Below are positions 42,197 to 51,321 of a stretch of 64,000 nt of DNA, one piece after another; positions within the stretch are counted from its first letter, which is position 1, and each line of letters starts with the position of its first letter. The stretch covers positions 1,550,001-1,614,000 of the forward strand of contig OZ252227.1 in the NCBI GenBank assembly GCA_965249175.1, written 5' to 3'. A program made the translations under genes and the position numbers. The notes beneath the pieces are model-generated. The model made no database searches, had not been told where the DNA came from, and saw only the letters and a list, made by a program, of their open reading frames with translations. This DNA is from CAZYFH01 sp965249175 (lineage in GTDB: Bacteria > Acidobacteriota > Vicinamibacteria > Vicinamibacterales > UBA8438).

Positions 42197-43603
42197 ATGG
42201 CGATGGGCAAACGACGACGCCGGGCGCGGCAAGCATCGATGTGGGTTCCCACCAGCGACCTGCCTCGCAGTGCGGCGCATCCGTTCTATCAGCGATTGAA
42301 TCGGATCCTCGATGACACGGGCTTCGACGCGTTCGTCGAGGCGCAATGCGCGCCGTTCTACGCGGACGGCGTCGGTCGTCCGAGTCTGGCGCCGGGGCGG
42401 TACTTCCGGCTGCTGATGCTCGGCTACTTCGAAGGGCTGGACTCGGAGCGGGCGATCGCGTGGCGGGCGGCCGATTCGCTGAGCATCCGGCAGTTTCTGG
42501 ACCTCGAGCTGCACGAGGCGCCGCCGGATCACTCGACGCTGTCGCGCACCCGGCGCCTGATCGACGTCGAGACCCATCAAGCGGTGTTCACGTGGGTGCT
42601 GCAGCAACTGGCCGACGCCCAGCTCGTGACCGGGCGGACCCTCGGCATCGATGCCACGACGTTGGAAGCGAACGCCGCATTGCGGAGTATCGTGCGCCGG
42701 GACACGGGCGAAGGCTACGAGGCGTTTCTGACCGGGCTGGCCGAGGCGTCCGGCATCGTCACGCCGACCCGCGCTGAGCTGGCCCGGTTCGACCGGAAAC
42801 GGAAGAAGAAAGGCTCCAACGACGACTGGACGCATCCGCAGGATCCGGACGCGAAGATCACGAAGCTGAAGGACGGGCGCACGCACTTGGCGCACACCGC
42901 GGAGCATGCGGTGGACCTGGAGACGGGGGCCATCGTCGGCGTCACCGTGCAGGATGCCGACGACGGCGATACGACGACGATGGTCGAGACCCTGATCACG
43001 GCGGCCGACCACGTCGAAGCCGTCCTGCCGGCCGGCGCCGGTATCGCCGAGGTCGTCGGGGACAAGGGGTATCACAGTAACGAGACGATGGTGGCGTTCG
43101 CCGCGCTCGGCGTGCGCAGTTATGTTTCGGAGCCGGACCGCGGGCGACGCAACTGGACAGGCAAGGCGGCGGCGCGCGACGCCGTGTACGCGAACCGTCG
43201 GCGCATTCGGGGCACGCGTGGGCAACGGCTGCTGCGACGGCGGGGCGAGTTGCTCGAACGCCCCAACGCGCATCTCTACGAGACCGGGCGGCTGCGCCGG
43301 GTGCATCTGCGTGGGCATCCCAACATCCTCAAGCGCGTGCTTGTGCACGTCTGCGGGTTCAATCTTGGGCTCCTCATGCGGCAGCTGACGGGCGTCGGCA
43401 CGCCGCGGAGCCTCCAAGGCCGCGCGGTCGCCGTCTTCGAGGCCTTGATCGCTGATCTTGGCCGCCTCTGGACCCTCGTATCGCCCGCGTGGGCGCGAGA
43501 TGCGCAAGATCTGCCGCACTCGTCGTTTCTCGACCTTATGACACGGTGTCACGAACACATGCCCCTCGACCTACGAAAGGGCGTTTTCACCACGGGCTGC
43601 TAG
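42197..43603 (+). CDS. IS1182-like transposase
   Basis: The 468-aa transposase has a DUF772-type N-terminal domain (ERAIAWRAADSLSIRQFLDL, PDHSTLSRTRR) and a DDE core with Asp in LGIDATTLEANAA, Asp in VVGDKGYHSNETM and a probable Glu in GELLERPNAHLYETG. The segment LRRVHLRGHPNILKRVLVHV is typical of the family. No frameshift or stop is visible, so it is probably active. The final codons (VFTTGC) are encoded by the right inverted repeat, and the TAG stop is part of the flanking CTAG. Confidence 0.92.
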   Translation: MAMGKRRRRARQASMWVPTSDLPRSAAHPFYQRLNRILDDTGFDAFVEAQCAPFYADGVGRPSLAPGRYFRLLMLGYFEGLDSERAIAWRAADSLSIRQFLDLELHEAPPDHSTLSRTRRLIDVETHQAVFTWVLQQLADAQLVTGRTLGIDATTLEANAALRSIVRRDTGEGYEAFLTGLAEASGIVTPTRAELARFDRKRKKKGSNDDWTHPQDPDAKITKLKDGRTHLAHTAEHAVDLETGAIVGVTVQDADDGDTTTMVETLITAADHVEAVLPAGAGIAEVVGDKGYHSNETMVAFAALGVRSYVSEPDRGRRNWTGKAAARDAVYANRRRIRGTRGQRLLRRRGELLERPNAHLYETGRLRRVHLRGHPNILKRVLVHVCGFNLGLLMRQLTGVGTPRSLQGRAVAVFEALIADLGRLWTLVSPAWARDAQDLPHSSFLDLMTRCHEHMPLDLRKGVFTTGC

Positions 43604-44595
43604 GGCTCGAGGCTCGCGGTATACGCCGCGAGGTTGACGATGTCCTCGGTCGTGAGGTTGACGACGGTCGCATCCATGAGGTCCGACCAGGCGCCATTCC
43701 TGATACCCGTCTGCAAATCGTAGAGCTGGCGTGCGATGTAGCTCGGGGATCGACCAGCGAGCGCCGGCACCGGACCGAGACCTCTCAGCTGGGGGCCATG
43801 GCAGACGGCGCACGTCGTCGTCCTGCCATTGTCGCCGGTGGTCGCGAGGCGCGCGCCTCGTGCGACGGCGCCGGTGGGTACGTAGGCGATAAAACCCGAG
43901 GCGTCATCACGCAGCTCGGTTCGATGCAGATCCTCCGGCGTCTCGACCACACGCGTGCCGATCGGCTCCATCCCGCCGCCTTCGACCACCTTGTGGATCC
44001 AACCGGAGAACCGCGTCACGGGGACCATCTCGGTCTCCACGACGCGGATCCACGGCTTGAAGTCGATCGATGAGAAATACTCCGCGGCCACGCGAGCCTG
44101 GGCATCGGTGGCGGCCAGGCCGATCCGCTCCATGAAGGCCGGCGGGCCCATCCGCGGCTCGCCCGTCTTGCGTCGACCGTTTCGCCAATCCGTCATCTGC
44201 TGCACGATGTACTCGTATGGCTGCCCGGCGACGCTGGCGTTCTCCGGCTTGCCCTGTCCGTTCGGCAGGTGGCAGTAGCCGCACGCGACGACCCCGTCAC
44301 CGCCGCCCTTTGCGACCAGCTCGGGCATCGGCGGGTGAGAGTCGGGGTGCCAGTCAGGCGGGCCATTGTCGAGGTTGATCGCGGAGCGCGGCATCGAGAC
44401 GCTGGAGCCGGGGACCGTCACCACCTCGTCGGGATCCGGTGCGTCGGCGTTCCCTGACGCCGGCTCGTTCAGCACGTAGGCCCACGGCAGCACCGCGTTG
44501 GCGCCTTCGACTTCCTGAGCCTGCGCGCGGATCGGCACACTCAACACCGTGACGGCGATGGCAACCGCGATGAGCCGTGCGTAGCGAGGTGTCAT
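43600..44595 (-). CDS. Diheme c-type cytochrome, periplasmic
   Basis: The 331-aa product has a signal peptide (LIAVAIAVTVLSVPIRAQAQ) and two heme motifs, ACGYCHLPNGQGKPE near residue 100 and TCAVCHGPQLRGLG near residue 270. Class I fold pieces include QQMTDWRNGRRK, GLAATDAQARVAAEYFSSID and LAGRSPSYIARQLYDLQTG. It resembles c4/c5-type diheme cytochromes. It lies in the formate dehydrogenase island, so it may carry electrons between a periplasmic donor and the chain. The stop TAG overlaps the CTAG flank of the IS1182-like element. Confidence 0.88.
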   Translation of the reverse strand: MTPRYARLIAVAIAVTVLSVPIRAQAQEVEGANAVLPWAYVLNEPASGNADAPDPDEVVTVPGSSVSMPRSAINLDNGPPDWHPDSHPPMPELVAKGGGDGVVACGYCHLPNGQGKPENASVAGQPYEYIVQQMTDWRNGRRKTGEPRMGPPAFMERIGLAATDAQARVAAEYFSSIDFKPWIRVVETEMVPVTRFSGWIHKVVEGGGMEPIGTRVVETPEDLHRTELRDDASGFIAYVPTGAVARGARLATTGDNGRTTTCAVCHGPQLRGLGPVPALAGRSPSYIARQLYDLQTGIRNGAWSDLMDATVVNLTTEDIVNLAAYTASLEP

Positions 44596-44655
44596 AAGCC
44601 TCCTCCGAGCATAATGAATGATAAACGGCGACGGCATGACCATCGATCGGCTGGC

Positions 44656-45513
44656 TCAGCGGGGCTCTCGCGGCGTCGAACGGGTGTCCGCGCTCACCAC
44701 GTGCAGATTGCCGCGGCCCGGTCCGGCAAAGGAGTAGAGCGCCATACCCGCCGTCGTCGCCATGTCGGCGGCGATACTCGACGCCGCCCCGACCGACACC
44801 ATGATCGGGATCGCCGCCTTGAGCGCCTTCTGGACCAGCTCGAACCCCGCCCGGCCACTGACGACCAGGATCCGTTCTCGCAGCGGGACATCCGCGCTCA
44901 GCACGAAGTGCCCGATCACCTTGTCGACCGCGTTGTGGCGGCCGATGTCCTCGCGGACGCACAGCGGGGTGCCGTCGAGCGTGAACAGTCCGGCGGCGTG
45001 AATGCCGCCGGTCGCCTCGAAGAGCTGCTGTCGTTCACGTAGCCGATCGGGCAGCGCCTCGAGCAGCGTGGTCGAGAAGGGCGCGGGCTCGATCGCCGGC
45101 AGATCCTGGTGGAGATCCTCGATCTGCTCCTTGCCGCACACGCCGCAGGCCGCGGTGGCGCGGAATTCGCGCTCGACGGTCTCGACGGCGGCGCGTCCCG
45201 CACCGTCGCGGAGCCGTACGTCGATCCGGTCGCCGGCGAAGCTGGTCACCCGGATCTGCGCCCCGCCGTTATCGGTGCCCGTCTCCTCTCGACACGCCGC
45301 GATCTCTCGCCCGCTCGAGATGACACCCTCGGCAAAGAGAAAGCCGGCCGCCAGCTCCGCGTCGTGGCCTGGCGTGCGCATCGTGACGACCAGCGGCTTG
45401 CCGTCGACGCGGATCTCGAGCGGTTCCTCGACCACGACGAGGTCCTCTTCGAGCTGCTGCCCGCGCCGTCGCACCGAGACCGCGCGGACACCGGTCGTGT
45501 GAAGCTGCGGCAC
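44656..45513 (-). CDS. fdhD: Formate dehydrogenase accessory sulfurtransferase
   Basis: This protein of about 285 aa moves sulfur from a cysteine desulfurase to the molybdenum cofactor, which formate dehydrogenase needs. Motifs are EEPLEIRVDGKPLVVTMRTP, the essential CGVCGKEQ, GGIHAAGLFT, REDIGRHNAVDKVIG and LVVSGRAGFELVQKA. The start is set at GTG 45513 because GGAGAGG lies upstream on the minus strand. It is divergent from fdoG and 60 bp upstream of the diheme cytochrome gene. Confidence 0.93.
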   Translation of the reverse strand: MPQLHTTGVRAVSVRRRGQQLEEDLVVVEEPLEIRVDGKPLVVTMRTPGHDAELAAGFLFAEGVISSGREIAACREETGTDNGGAQIRVTSFAGDRIDVRLRDGAGRAAVETVEREFRATAACGVCGKEQIEDLHQDLPAIEPAPFSTTLLEALPDRLRERQQLFEATGGIHAAGLFTLDGTPLCVREDIGRHNAVDKVIGHFVLSADVPLRERILVVSGRAGFELVQKALKAAIPIMVSVGAASSIAADMATTAGMALYSFAGPGRGNLHVVSADTRSTPREPR

Positions 45514-45551
45514 GGGTGAGGTCCTCTCCAATGGTGGGATGACCGGCAAGA

Positions 45552-46010
45552 TCACTCCCGCTGGTCGTCTGGCGTGGGCGGTGGTCCCATCTGCCGCCCG
45601 CCGTCGCGGTACGGCACATGGCAGGTCTCGCACACGTCGACGATCCCGTTGCCCGCGTCGAGGACCGCGTCGACGTCCTTCGCCTCGGCGGCCGCGAGGG
45701 CCGCCGCGCCCGCGTCGACCAAGGCGCCGGCCATCTCCATCCACTCCTCCGCATCCCGGGCCCGGCCGTCGAGCATGAACAAGTTGCCGGCCTCGGTGAG
45801 AATCACGGCGGCATTGCGCACCACGGCCCACTCCGCGTCGGTCTGCGGCGCCGCCCGGCCGACGTTGAAGATGATGTCGGAGGCGGGCGAGACCATTGCT
45901 TCCTGAATCTGTTTGATGGAGGCCACCGGTCGGGCGGAGCGTGTCTGGGCGAGGCCGGCGGTCGCGATGCCGATGGCGCCGACGGTCATGAGTGCACACG
46001 TGCGTCGCAT
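45552..46010 (-). CDS. Cytochrome c'-like periplasmic protein
   Basis: The 152-aa protein has a signal peptide (ALMTVGAIGIATAGLAQ), a helical body (QIQEAMVSPASDIIFNVG, WAVVRNAAVILTEAGNLF) and one C-terminal heme site VCETCHVPYRDGG. This order, a four-helix bundle with the heme motif at the end, is that of class II cytochromes c. It stands before fdhD on the same strand with a 38-bp gap and opposite fdoG. It may be an electron acceptor or donor of the formate dehydrogenase, or bind gas ligands. Confidence 0.82.
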   Translation of the reverse strand: MRRTCALMTVGAIGIATAGLAQTRSARPVASIKQIQEAMVSPASDIIFNVGRAAPQTDAEWAVVRNAAVILTEAGNLFMLDGRARDAEEWMEMAGALVDAGAAALAAAEAKDVDAVLDAGNGIVDVCETCHVPYRDGGRQMGPPPTPDDQRE

Positions 46011-46066
46011 GTGGTGGCGTCCTCCCGATGCGAAGTGTCTCCCAGGGTGCCGCCTCGACGCAACGC

Positions 46067-46232
46067 CTAGCAGCCCGTGGTGAAAGTGCCGCGTCGCACC
46101 GAGAGCGGCGGGGCGCTCGGTAGACGAGGCGCGAAGAGGGAGCATACCGGGAGTATGTGACCGATGAGCACCGCAGGCTACCGGGATGCATCGCTGCTCG
46201 AATGCAGCGGGACTTCCACCGCTGGCTGCTAG
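46067..46232. mobile_element. MITE-like element E (166 bp, CTAGCAGCC ends)
   Basis: The left end CTAGCAGCCCGTGGTGAAAG equals MITE B. The right end differs at three positions. The core contains ACGAGGCGCGAAGAGGGAGC and ACCGGGAGTATGTGACC. It lies in the divergent promoter region between the cytochrome/fdhD genes and fdoG, so it may influence transcription there. Confidence 0.85.
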
Positions 46233-46243
46233 TCCATCAGGGG

Positions 46244-46249
46244 TATGGT
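46244..46249 (+). promoter_or_regulatory. -10 element TATGGT upstream of fdoG
   Basis: TATGGT lies 6 nt before the ATG at 46256, just to the right of MITE E. A nearby TATATA at 46250 is an alternative. No ribosome binding site is visible. Confidence 0.4.
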
Positions 46250-46255
46250 ATATAC

Positions 46256-49255
46256 ATGTCCGGCCCCATGGATATTTCGCGTCGCACGTTCATCAAGGCC
46301 TCGGTCGTCGGTGGCGTGAGCGCCAGCGCGCTCGGGTTCGATCTGCGTCCCGCGCATGCGGCCGTGCGCCAGCTGAAGATCCGCAACGCGAAGGAGTACA
46401 AGACCGTCTGTCCGTACTGCGCGGTCGGGTGCGGCACCATCGCGTACGTACACGGTAGCGGCGGTCTGAACACGACGAACACCGTCATTCACGTCGAGGG
46501 GGACCCCGACAATCCCATCAATGGTGGCACGTTGTGTCCAAAGGGCGCCTCGCAGATGCAGCTTGCCATCAGCCCGCGTCTACGGCACCAGCCGTTGCTG
46601 CGCGAGGCGGGCGCGTCCGAGTGGAAGGAAGTCGACTGGGACTTCGCGATGGATTGGTTCGCGCGCAAGTTCAAGGGCTCGCGCGACACCTCGTTCAGCG
46701 AGCGTGATCCCGAGGGACGCGTCGTCAACCGCGCGGACGGCATCGCCTGGGTGGGGAGCGCGACGGTCTCGAACGAGGACGCGTATCTCATCACGAAAAC
46801 CATGCGCGCCATGGGCCTGGTCTACATCGATCACCAGGCCCGCATATGACACAGCCCCACGGTGGCCAGTCTGGCCGCCACATTCGGCCGCGGGGCGATG
46901 ACCAACCACTGGAAGGACATCAAGAACGCCGACGTTGTGCTCGTCATGGGTGCCAACCCAGCGGAGAACCATCCGTGTGGCTTCAAGTGGGCGCTCGAGG
47001 CGCGTGACAACGGCGGTGCGAAGCTTCTCACCATCGACCCGCGCTTCACTCGCACGTCGGCGGTCGCCGACCGGCATATGCAGATCCGACCCGGCGCGGA
47101 CATCGCCGTCCTTGGCGGGTTGATTCGCTACATGCTCCAGAACGACCTGCACCACGCCGACTACGTCCGCGCGCACACGAACGGGTCGTTCATCGTCGGG
47201 GAGGACTACGGGTTCGCGGACGGGCTGTTCGCTGGATTCGACGAGGCCGCCGGCAGCTACGACAAGACCGCGTGGGACTACGAGCGCGGACCCGACGGCT
47301 ACGTCCGCCGCGACCCGTCATTGGAAGACCCCCGGTCCGTCTTTCAGCTGCTCAAGGCGCACTACGACCGCTACACGCCCACCGTCGTGGCCGACATTGC
47401 CGGCTGTTCGGAAGACGATTTCCTGGCGATGGCCGAGATCATCTGCTCGACCGGGCGCGCCGATCGTGTCGGCACCATCATGTACGCCGTCGGCTGGACG
47501 ATGCATACGGTTGGCAGCCAGATCATCCGGACCGCGGCCATTCTCCAGCTCCTGCTCGGCAACATCGGAAGGCCGGGCGGCGGCATCAACGCGCTGCGTG
47601 GCCATGCCAACGTGCAGGGGGCGACGGACCACGCGATTGTCGCCGGCATCCTCCCCGGGTATCTGAAGGTGCCGACGCCCGACCAGACGTCGCTGAGTCG
47701 GCACCTCGATGATTCAACGCCGCAGCCGCTCGTGGCGAACACCGTCAACTACTGGGGGAACTATCCGAAGTTCTACATCTCGCAGATGAAGGCGTGGTTC
47801 GGCGACCACGCGACCACGGAGAACGACTTCGCGTACGACTACCTGGCGAAGCAGGGCGAGGACGCCACCTGGCTGTCGCTGTGGGACAAGGCCCACAAGG
47901 GTCGGCTCGAGGGGTTCATCGCGCTCGGGTTCAACCCATTGCTCGCTGGGCCTGACGTTCCACGTTTGCTCGAGTCGATGACCAAGCTGAAGTGGAAGGT
48001 GGTCATCGATCCCTTCATGCTCGACTCGGCCGAGTTCTGGAAGTCGCCGGGGATGAAACCCGAGGAGATCGATACCGAGGTGCTCTACCTGCCCTCCTCG
48101 CACTGGATCGAGCGGGATGGATCGTTCACGAACAGCGGGCGCTGGGCACAGTGGAAAGAGAAGGCAATCGAGCCGCCGATCGGCGTCAGGTCCGACACCT
48201 GGATCCTCTCCGAGCTGTTCTGGCGGGTGAAGGAGCTCTACCAGGAGGAAGGCGGCGCGTACAACGAGCCGATCCAGCACCTGACGTGGGACTACCTCAA
48301 CCCGCGCGAGCCGACGCTGGTCGAGCTGGCGGAGGAGATCAACGGGCGCGATCTGGCGACCGGACAGCAGCTCGCGTCGTTCGGCGATCTGCGCGACGAC
48401 GGCTCCACGGCCGCGGGGAACTGGATCTACACCGGTAGCTTCACAGAGGACGGCAACCAGATGCAGCGCCGGGGCACCGCCGACCCGACAGGCCTCGGGA
48501 TGCACCATGACTGGGGGTTCAGCTGGCCGGCCAACCGCCGCGTGCTGTACAACCGCGCCTCCGCGGATGCGGACGGACGGCCATGGGACAGCAGCCGCGC
48601 CGGTATCGCCTGGAACGGCCGTGAGTGGATCGGCGACGTGCCCGACTACGGCCGGACGACACCGCCCGATGCGGCGGGCGCCTTCATCATGAATGAAGAG
48701 GGGGTTGCGCGGCTTTTCAGCACGCATCTCGCCGACGGGCCGTTCTCCGAGCACTACGAGCCGGTCGAAAGCCCGACGACGAACCCGCTCCACGAAGGCG
48801 TGCCGGTGAACCCGGTCATCCGCTGGTACGACGGTGTGCGCGACACCCTGGCGGTGAACGGGGACCCCGAGTACCCGTACGCCTGCACCATCTATCGCGT
48901 CGTCGAGCGCGAGCACTTCGTCACGAGCAACGTGCCGTATCTCGTGGAGGCGATGCCCGATTTCTTCGTCGAGGTGCCCGAGGGGCTGGCCGAAGAAAAG
49001 GGCATACCGAACGGGAGCCAGGTCCGCGTTCGCTCGAAGCGTGGTGCGGTGCAGGGGACGGCCATCGTCACGAAGCGGATCAAGCCGCTCCGGGTGAACG
49101 GCAAGATCGTCTGGACGGTGGGGATCCCCGTGCACTGGGGGTTCGTCGGGCTGACGCAGGGCTCGATGGCGAACCTGCTGACGCCCTTCGTCGGCGACGC
49201 CAACACCCGGTGCCCGGAATTCAAGGCGTTTCTCGTCAACCTCGAGCGCGCATAG
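46256..49255 (+). CDS. fdoG: Formate dehydrogenase alpha subunit, selenoprotein (TGA 46847 read as Sec)
   Basis: Reading TGA 46847-46849 as selenocysteine (residue 198) gives a 999-aa protein like FdnG/FdoG. A Tat signal is present (SRRTFIKASVVGG), followed by the 4Fe-4S motif TVCPYCAVGCGTIAY and CPKGAS. The active site reads YIDHQARI-Sec-HSPTVASLAATFGRGAMT, as in the E. coli enzymes. Later blocks include DVVLVMGANPAENHPCGFKW and WTVGIPVHWGF. The enzyme oxidises formate in the periplasm with a Mo/W-bis-MGD cofactor. A SECIS-like hairpin follows the TGA. It leads the operon fdoG-fdoH-fdoI. A standard caller would split it at 46849. Confidence 0.95.
46861..46879 (+). promoter_or_regulatory. SECIS-like hairpin of fdoG
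   Basis: GGTGGCC at 46861-46867 pairs fully with GGCCGCC at 46873-46879 (one U-G) around loop AGTCT. The loop begins 19 nt after the TGA. The same loop bases occur in the E. coli fdnG element. Confidence 0.8.
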
Positions 49256-49259
49256 GCCC

Positions 49260-50117
49260 ATGCCCGACACCCTCGCCATCCGCCGCATCTCGGCAACTCC
49301 TGGCGCGTTGATCCCGATGGACGCGCTCCGCTCGGCTGGCCCCACCTACGCCAAGCTGGTCGACATCTCCAAGTGCATCGGCTGCAAGGGGTGCGAGGTC
49401 GCCTGCAAGGAGTGGAACGACCTGGGCATCGAGCCAACGGCCAACTTCGGGAGCTATCAGAGCCACCAGGATCTGAGCCCGAAGACGTGGCTGTTGATGC
49501 GATTCAACGAGGTGGAGATCGACGGCAACCTGAACTGGCTGATCAAGAAGGACGCGTGCCTCCACTGCGAGGAGCCGGGGTGTCTGTTCGCCTGTCCAGC
49601 TCCCGGCGCGATCGTGCAGTACACGAACGGCATCGTCGACTTCAATCAGGAGAACTGCATCGGGTGCCAGTATTGCGTCACCGGTTGCCCGTTCAACATC
49701 CCGCGATTCGACGCCAGCACCCGCAAGGTCTCGAAGTGCAACATGTGCGTGGACCGGGTCGAGGCCGGGCTCGAGCCGGCGTGCGTGAAGACCTGTCCGA
49801 CCAACGCGATCAGCTGGGGGTCCAAGCGCGACATGCTCGCGCTGGCCGACAAAAAGATAGACACGCTCAAGGCGCGCGGCTACGCGAACGCGGCGGTGTA
49901 CAACCCGGCCGGTGTCGGCGGCACCCACATGATGTACGTCGTGCCGCATGGCGACCGGCTCGAGGACTACAGCCTGCCGTCTGACCCGACGGCCAGCCCG
50001 ACGCCGATGACCGCGCTGGGATTCTTGAAGCGCATTGGGGCCTACCTGCTCAGCTTCAGCGTGGTTGGCGCGCTGGTGCACTTGCTTGCGTACGGGCCGG
50101 AGCGGGTGGAGGAGTAG
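49260..50117 (+). CDS. fdoH: Formate dehydrogenase Fe-S (beta) subunit
   Basis: The 285-aa protein has the four cysteine motifs of the FdnH/FdoH ferredoxin chain: CIGCKGCEVACKEWN, CLHCEEPGCLFACPAPGAIVQ, CIGCQYCVTGCPFNIPRFD and CNMCVDRVEAGLEPACVKTCP. A single C-terminal helix (RIGAYLLSFSVVGALVHLLA) anchors it in the membrane. It passes electrons from FdoG to the cytochrome b subunit. It starts 4 bp after the fdoG stop. Confidence 0.95.
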   Translation: MPDTLAIRRISATPGALIPMDALRSAGPTYAKLVDISKCIGCKGCEVACKEWNDLGIEPTANFGSYQSHQDLSPKTWLLMRFNEVEIDGNLNWLIKKDACLHCEEPGCLFACPAPGAIVQYTNGIVDFNQENCIGCQYCVTGCPFNIPRFDASTRKVSKCNMCVDRVEAGLEPACVKTCPTNAISWGSKRDMLALADKKIDTLKARGYANAAVYNPAGVGGTHMMYVVPHGDRLEDYSLPSDPTASPTPMTALGFLKRIGAYLLSFSVVGALVHLLAYGPERVEE

Positions 50118-50156
50118 TGCCTGGTCACCGCGCCGCGCGGCGGTCTCGCGCCCCGC

Positions 50157-50798
50157 ATGGGAATCGGGATGGCTGAGCCGCTGCTGAATCGCTTTACGTT
50201 CTTCGAGCGCATCCTGCACTGGGTCGTGGGCGTGGGCTTCGTCGTCCTGCTCGCGACGGGTCTGGCGTTCGCCTACCCGCAGCTCTTCTGGATTACCACG
50301 CTCGTCGGCGGCGGACCGGCCGCACGCGTGTTGCACCCGTGGATCGGCGCGGTGTTCGGCGCGGGCATGGTCGTCATGGTCGCGATCTGGATCAGGGACA
50401 TGTTCCTGAGCGAGACCGACTGGCGCTGGCTCGGCGCGGTGCGGTACTACGCGACGCGACAGAGTGACAAGGTGCCGCCCGCGGGCAAATACAACGCCGG
50501 ACAGAAGATGTTTTTCTGGGCGCAGGGCGTGCTGGCGGTCGTCTTCATCGTGAGCGGCGTGCTGTTGTGGTTTCCGGACTCGTTCGGTCCGTCACTGCTG
50601 GCCACGATGCGCCTTGCCCACTTCGCGGCGACGCTGGCCGGTGGCATGCTCCTCGTGCTCCACGTCTACCTCGGGACCGTGGCCTATCCCGGCACCGCGC
50701 GCGCCATGATCGACGGCACCGTCACGCGACGGTGGGCGCGGCATCACCATCCGCGGTGGTACGAAGAGAAGACGGCGAGCGAGCGTACTTCCGCTTGA
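50157..50798 (+). CDS. fdoI: Formate dehydrogenase cytochrome b556 (gamma) subunit
   Basis: The 213-aa membrane protein has four hydrophobic helices. Histidines in FERILHWVVGVG, VLHPWIGAVFG, RLAHFAATLAGG and LVLHVYLGTVAYPGT are the likely heme b and quinone-site ligands of the FdnI family. It hands electrons to quinone. Starts at 50157 and 50169 are both possible. It follows fdoH after 39 bp and is the last gene of the operon before the VapBC-like module on the other strand. Confidence 0.93.
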   Translation: MGIGMAEPLLNRFTFFERILHWVVGVGFVVLLATGLAFAYPQLFWITTLVGGGPAARVLHPWIGAVFGAGMVVMVAIWIRDMFLSETDWRWLGAVRYYATRQSDKVPPAGKYNAGQKMFFWAQGVLAVVFIVSGVLLWFPDSFGPSLLATMRLAHFAATLAGGMLLVLHVYLGTVAYPGTARAMIDGTVTRRWARHHHPRWYEEKTASERTSA

Positions 50799-50934
50799 GT
50801 CTCAAGACGCCCGGCGATCGGATCCTGACGAGCGACCCTGACGATCTCAGGCATCTCGCCGCCGCAGCTCACACGCGCGCCGCGATCGTCGCCTGTTGAA
50901 GCGAAGCCTTTTCAGCCGTGAGGATTCGGTCTCG

Positions 50935-51321
50935 TCACCACACCGTTCGCACCGGATACTGCGCGATTAGCGGGTCGGGGGTGAGGATCGTCATCCCGTG
51001 AACGATCGCTTGGCACACCAGCATCCGGTCGAAGGGATCCCGATGGAGGTTCGGCAGACGCCGCACGTGGAGCGCCGTCTCCTCGTCCAATAGCATGCTG
51101 CCCACACCATGTGCGTCGCGCTGGCGCGGCAGGAAGCGCTCCGGCGGTTCGGGGAGCGGCAGTCGTCCGAGACCATGTTTGACCGCGATTTCCCACGCCG
51201 ACACGACGCTGAGCACGACGTCGTTGTCCGGGTTCGCAAACACGCGCCTCGCGTCGTCACTGAGGCGAGGGGAATCAAGGCATGTCCACAAGAACGTCGC
51301 CGTATCGAGCAGGACGTTCAC
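50935..51321 (-). CDS. vapC: VapC-type PIN domain toxin
   Basis: The 128-aa PIN domain RNase has its acidic metal-binding residues in place: Asp6 (NVLLDTATFLW), Glu44 (VSAWEIAVK), Asp95 and Asp98 (HRDPFDRMLVCQA) and Asp116 (TPDPLI). VapC toxins cut tRNA or rRNA when not bound by their antitoxin. The start overlaps the antitoxin stop by 4 nt. The pair lies on the minus strand between fdoI and fdhE, which otherwise would be adjacent. Confidence 0.92.
   Translation of the reverse strand: MNVLLDTATFLWTCLDSPRLSDDARRVFANPDNDVVLSVVSAWEIAVKHGLGRLPLPEPPERFLPRQRDAHGVGSMLLDEETALHVRRLPNLHRDPFDRMLVCQAIVHGMTILTPDPLIAQYPVRTVW

Larger units (their letters stand above)
42128..43603 (+). mobile_element. IS1182-like insertion sequence, apparently intact
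   Basis: The element is bounded by 19-bp perfect inverted repeats, CTAGCAGCCCGTGGTGAAA at 42128-42146 and its complement at 43585-43603. CTAG on each side is probably a 4-bp target duplication. It encodes a single full-length transposase. Its ends match those of MITEs B and E, so it is a plausible source of transposase for them. The right CTAG overlaps the TAG stop of the neighbouring cytochrome gene. Confidence 0.88.

Noticed and set aside
42128..43558. Long minus-strand frame across the IS1182-like transposase
   Set aside because: It mirrors the transposase codons; the plus-strand frame has the family motifs.
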